Shown here one piece after another: positions 14,996 through 17,554 of a DNA stretch of 17,554 nucleotides. The stretch covers positions 1-17,554 of the forward strand of contig JALSPD010000030.1 of NCBI GenBank assembly GCA_026986135.1, read 5' to 3'. How positions within the stretch are numbered: position 1 is the first letter of the stretch; every line of letters begins with the position of its first letter. The notes beneath the pieces are model-generated. The model was not told the DNA's origin and ran no database searches. It saw only the letters and a program-made list of their open reading frames with translations. A program made the translations under genes and the position numbers. The DNA is from DHVE2 group archaeon. Lineage in GTDB: Archaea; Thermoplasmatota; Thermoplasmata; Thermoplasmatales; Aciduliprofundaceae.

Positions 14996-15599
14996 AGGAA
15001 TCACACTGCCTTAGATAGAAATAAACTGTTGCATAGCTCCACATTAATATAGCCATGGCAAATGCCATTTCAAAAAGTGCGAGGCTGATGTATGCATTGG
15101 AAAGGTATATCGCGGGAATTGTCATGGAGAGAAATAGGAGAGGAATGCCTATGTATCTCCATTCTTTCTTGATGCTCCAGTAAATCTCATAGATTAAGAT
15201 GGTTAGCGATCCCAATGTAAATCCAAGAATAGTGAAAAAGTTATGGAAATTCATTGTTTGCGTCACATAAAATCCTGTATCTTCTGTGAATATCCCTATA
15301 GCCATGAAAAATATTGATGCTAGTATCATACCGTATCCAAGCAGGTTAAGTGGTTTATTGAATTTCAGGAGAATTCTCAAAGAAAAAATGAGATTAACCA
15401 TACTACTTACAATGATGCCCATGTTGAATAACCATGGGCAGCATGCGGTTTTAGATCCAAGATCGCTGAGGGCGTTTATGGTAAAATCAAACCAGGGATT
15501 GGTAATTACGGCAACCAGAAGAAACAAGAAAAATAACGGCTCAAAAAGAAGTCCTGCATAAATACCTATTTTATCACAACTATCAGAAATTTTAAGCAT
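14964..15599 (-). CDS. DUF998-type multi-pass membrane protein
   Basis: This protein has 211 residues with about six membrane helices. The first (about 13-31) is followed by the NPWFDFTINALSDLGS signature typical of DUF998 proteins, where the conserved Asn-Ala-Leu-Ser-Asp-Leu-Gly segment occurs. Later helices include LASIFFMAIGIF and the final AFAMAILMWSYATVYF. The hydrophilic C-terminus (DSYGDNEDKSRS) overlaps the start of sfsA by 32 bp. The ATG at 15599 has no ribosome site, but a TATA-like box lies 26 bp upstream, consistent with a leaderless message. Function is unknown; the family is widespread in archaea. Confidence 0.85.
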   Translation of the reverse strand: MLKISDSCDKIGIYAGLLFEPLFFLFLLVAVITNPWFDFTINALSDLGSKTACCPWLFNMGIIVSSMVNLIFSLRILLKFNKPLNLLGYGMILASIFFMAIGIFTEDTGFYVTQTMNFHNFFTILGFTLGSLTILIYEIYWSIKKEWRYIGIPLLFLSMTIPAIYLSNAYISLALFEMAFAMAILMWSYATVYFYLRQCDSYGDNEDKSRS

Positions 15600-15620
15600 C
15601 GTTCAGCACATGTGAAAGGA

Positions 15621-15630
15621 CTATTTTAAT
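15621..15630 (-). promoter_or_regulatory. TATA-like box for the DUF998-sfsA operon
   Basis: ATTAAAATAG on the minus strand is centred about 26 bp before the ATG at 15599. No Shine-Dalgarno sequence is present there. Confidence 0.5.
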
Positions 15631-15677
15631 CTTTATTGGAAAATCTCTTGGACAATTCCTGATAGATGGGAAAAATG

Positions 15678-15685
15678 TTAAATAG
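15678..15685 (+). promoter_or_regulatory. TATA-like box for the ferritin-like gene
   Basis: TTAAATAG lies about 42 bp before the ATG at 15720. The predicted transcript start near 15703-15706 would leave a very short leader that begins at or next to the ribosome site. An upstream alternative is TATTTTAATC at 15622-15631, which would give a leader of about 68 bases. Confidence 0.35.
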
Positions 15686-15705
15686 TTTGAAAATGAATTT
15701 TTTCT

Positions 15706-15714
15706 GGAGGTGAT
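15706..15714 (+). promoter_or_regulatory. Near-consensus Shine-Dalgarno site of the ferritin-like gene
   Basis: GGAGGTGAT is a full complement to the archaeal 16S rRNA 3' end, five bases before the ATG at 15720. It is the strongest ribosome site in the window, which suggests high expression, and it fixes the start. Confidence 0.75.
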
Positions 15715-15719
15715 TTAAC

Positions 15720-16232
15720 ATGGATATGGAGAAGATCAGTGTGAGAAGCGTTGAGAGCGTTGTACTCTCTGCAATAAAGAACGAGAAGGAAAGCCTGGAA
15801 ATGTACAGGAAACTGAGAGAGGAAATAAAGACCCCATTTCTAAAAGAAACCCTCAACTTTCTCGTAAATGAAGAAAGCAAGCATTTGCAATATCTTCAGG
15901 AATTCTATAAAAAGAGATTTGGAAAAGAACCGAAGCTTCATGACGATGCTGATCTTGACATAATCCCCGTTGATATTTACGAAAAAAGTGGGGCTCTGAA
16001 GGGCATACTCTACATACTTGAAGAGGCTATGAGATTTGAAAAGGAAAGTGCTGAGTTCTATCATAGACTTGCAAAAAGGTTCACAGATGATAAAACCCGT
16101 ATGATCTTTGAGTATCTTTCTCAGATGGAGGAGGATCATTACAATATGCTTAAAATGGAATACGAAAACTACGCTAAATTCCACGATATAATGCACGATG
16201 AATCATTCCTGAATCTTGAAAAGGTGTACTGA
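15720..16232 (+). CDS. Ferritin-like di-iron (rubrerythrin-family) protein
   Basis: This protein has 170 residues, almost all helical, made of two similar halves. Each half supplies a carboxylate helix (NEKESLEMY at 21-29; FEKESAEFY at 106-114) and an E-x-x-H helix (EESKH at 51-55; MEEDH at 136-140). This is the ligand set of a four-helix-bundle di-iron site (E22/E24, E52, H55, E107/E109, E137, H140). There is no C-terminal rubredoxin domain, so it resembles the COG1633 rubrerythrin-related proteins of anaerobes. A role in peroxide or oxygen defence, or in iron handling, is likely, in keeping with the DNA-oxidation repair gene elsewhere in the window. It is a monocistronic unit, convergent with purD eight bases away. 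Confidence 0.9.
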   Translation: MDMEKISVRSVESVVLSAIKNEKESLEMYRKLREEIKTPFLKETLNFLVNEESKHLQYLQEFYKKRFGKEPKLHDDADLDIIPVDIYEKSGALKGILYILEEAMRFEKESAEFYHRLAKRFTDDKTRMIFEYLSQMEEDHYNMLKMEYENYAKFHDIMHDESFLNLEKVY

Positions 16233-16251
16233 AGGGGAATCAACCCCTCAG
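16229..16251. terminator. Hairpin shared by two convergent stop codons
   Basis: CTGAAGGGG (16229-16237) pairs with CCCCTCAG (16244-16251) around a six-base loop, with one bulged A. The stop of the ferritin-like gene is in the left arm, and the purD stop (16240-16242) lies in the loop. A pyrimidine-rich tract follows on the plus strand. It may end or protect both messages; whether archaeal termination uses it is uncertain. Confidence 0.45.
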
Positions 16252-17554
16252 TTCTTTCATTCTATTTATCTTTGCTTCTATCATCTCCCTCTTTGCTATG
16301 TCATGCCTTGCGTATATTCTACCTGTGACATGTTTCAACGCCCTTTCCGCTACTGCCTCAGCGCTGTAAATATCTTCACCTATTCCGACCACTGCAAGGG
16401 AGCGGGATGTAGTAGTGTATATTTTTCCGTTCTCCTCATGAACCGATGCGTAATAGAGCAGCGCTCCTTCCTCTTCAATCTTCTTTGCGTTCACCTTTAT
16501 CTCCGTACCGCTGGCAACATTGCCTGTGCCGTATCCCTCTGGAACCACATACTTGACCACAGTTGCTCTGTTTTCAAATTCTATCTTCTCGGTTAATTTA
16601 CCTTCAATTATTGACCAGGATATATCTACCAGGTTGTCTTTCAGTATGGAGAGAACATTCATCGCCTCTGGATCTCCAAAACGGCAATTTATCTCTATAA
16701 CCTTTGGCCCCTCCGCAGTGAGCATGAACTGCCCGTAAAGAACACCACGGTAAATGCGCCCTTCCCTGCGCATTGCCGCAATTATATCCTCAAGAATCTT
16801 CATGGCCCGGGCATAGTCATTCTCGTCCATGAAGGGTAGGAGGTGGTTCTCCATGCTGTAGGAACCCATGCCCCCTGTGTTAGGCCCTTTATCCCCTTCG
16901 TAAGCCCTCTTGAAATCCTGTACCAGTGGCATTCCCTTAACATGGCGTCCATCTGTGAAAACCTGCAGGGTGAATTCCTCTCCCGTTAGCTTCTCCTCAA
17001 TAATTACCTTTTTCTCTCCGCCTATTCCTTCCTCTAAAACTCTCTTTGCATATTCAATCCCCTCTTCCTTTGTTTTGAAATGGTCTCCCATAACCCATAC
17101 GCCTTTTCCACCGGTTATACCCACTGGCTTCACAACAAATTCCTTATCGTAGTCCCTCAGGAACTCTTCAACTCTCTCAGGAGAGGTGAAAACATAGTAA
17201 TCCACAATACCCTCAATATTATGCTTCTTCATCAGTTCCCTCATGAACTCCTTTGAGCCCTCAATAACAGCGGCATCTTTTCTGGGCCCCACCACAGGTA
17301 TTCCTTTTTCTTCAAGCATGTCAGCCATGCCCCTTATGAGCGGCTCCTCGGGACCAATGAAGGCAAAATCCACCTTCCTGAATTTAACCCAGTCAAGATT
17401 TTTTACGAAGGATACGCTGTTATGATCCCCGATAATGTAGTCATCGGATAACCTGGCAATTCCCGGGTTCTTGTGCTTCATCACCGCGTATATCTTGGCA
17501 CCTCCCTGTTTAAGGGCTCTTGCTATGGCATGCTCCCTGCCCCCGGAACCGATA
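16240..17554 (-). CDS. purD: Phosphoribosylamine-glycine ligase, N-terminus truncated by window edge
   Basis: PurD joins glycine to 5-phosphoribosylamine with ATP, the second step of purine synthesis. The reading frame continues to the window edge; its first full codon is at 17553. The first visible residues, IGSGGREHAIARAL, are the glycine-rich start of the family, so only about five residues are missing and the in-frame GTG at 17484 is internal. Domains in order are: the N-terminal Rossmann-like domain with FIGPEEPLIRG and IPVVGPRKDAAVIEGSK; the ATP-grasp domain with VKPVGITGGKGV, IIEEKLTGEEFTL and GPNTGGMGSYS; GVLYGQFML and INCRFGDPEAMN with the metal ligands; then the C-terminal beta-barrel domain. 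It ends eight bases from the convergent ferritin-like gene. The assignment is firm. Confidence 0.96.
   Translation of the reverse strand, partial: IGSGGREHAIARALKQGGAKIYAVMKHKNPGIARLSDDYIIGDHNSVSFVKNLDWVKFRKVDFAFIGPEEPLIRGMADMLEEKGIPVVGPRKDAAVIEGSKEFMRELMKKHNIEGIVDYYVFTSPERVEEFLRDYDKEFVVKPVGITGGKGVWVMGDHFKTKEEGIEYAKRVLEEGIGGEKKVIIEEKLTGEEFTLQVFTDGRHVKGMPLVQDFKRAYEGDKGPNTGGMGSYSMENHLLPFMDENDYARAMKILEDIIAAMRREGRIYRGVLYGQFMLTAEGPKVIEINCRFGDPEAMNVLSILKDNLVDISWSIIEGKLTEKIEFENRATVVKYVVPEGYGTGNVASGTEIKVNAKKIEEEGALLYYASVHEENGKIYTTTSRSLAVVGIGEDIYSAEAVAERALKHVTGRIYARHDIAKREMIEAKINRMKELRG

Noticed and set aside
16240..17484. Starting purD at the in-frame GTG at 17484.
   Set aside because: The frame continues to the window edge and encodes the conserved IGSGGREHA motif upstream of that codon, so the true start is outside the window.

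Overview
The window looks like part of a euryarchaeal chromosome, most likely from the Thermoplasmata/DHVE2 side (an Aciduliprofundum-like organism would fit). The evidence is the gene content: a homodimer-type archaeal tRNA-splicing endonuclease, an Ogg2-type 8-oxoguanine glycosylase, isopentenyl phosphate kinase beside type 2 isopentenyl-diphosphate isomerase, an archaeal ZPR1-like zinc protein, and large Asn/Ser/Thr-rich secreted proteins. Several starts lie about 25-27 bp from a TATA-like box, as in archaeal leaderless transcription, while others have strong GGAGGTGAT-type ribosome sites. The assignment rests on recognised protein motifs, not on a database search.

Layout. Positions 1-6220 form a minus-strand run of six genes, read from right to left: a HAD-IIA phosphatase; an Ogg2 DNA glycosylase with an ATGA overlap; EndA; a 967-residue secreted or anchored protein with one PKD domain and eight tandem OB-fold-like repeats; a zinc-ribbon/transmembrane/double-OB protein; and a second, truncated paralogue of that protein that leaves the window at position 1. 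A possible 42-codon gene sits on the plus strand at 6339-6467. Plus-strand genes follow: a DEAD-box RNA helicase whose ribosome site lies in a predicted hairpin, then a tightly coupled IPK, IDI2 and ZPR1 operon (8073-10398).

From 10410 to 15599 the genes are again on the minus strand: a DUF998-type membrane protein overlapping SfsA, then a 1258-residue right-handed beta-helix surface protein with a tripartite C-terminal sorting-like tail. A plus-strand ferritin-like/rubrerythrin-family gene (15720-16232) converges on purD, which runs off the right edge. A hairpin spans both of their stop codons.

How the genes work together. IPK makes IPP from isopentenyl phosphate and IDI2 converts it to DMAPP, giving the two building blocks of archaeal lipids. 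Ogg2 and EndA serve DNA repair and tRNA/rRNA maturation. The most unusual block is 1-3904: three consecutive genes encode OB-fold proteins predicted to expose their OB domains outside the cell. In two of them a zinc ribbon on the cytoplasmic side is joined to the OB domains through one membrane helix. No catalytic domain is visible in any of the three, and the function of the cluster is unknown. No tRNA, rRNA, CRISPR array or insertion sequence was seen.
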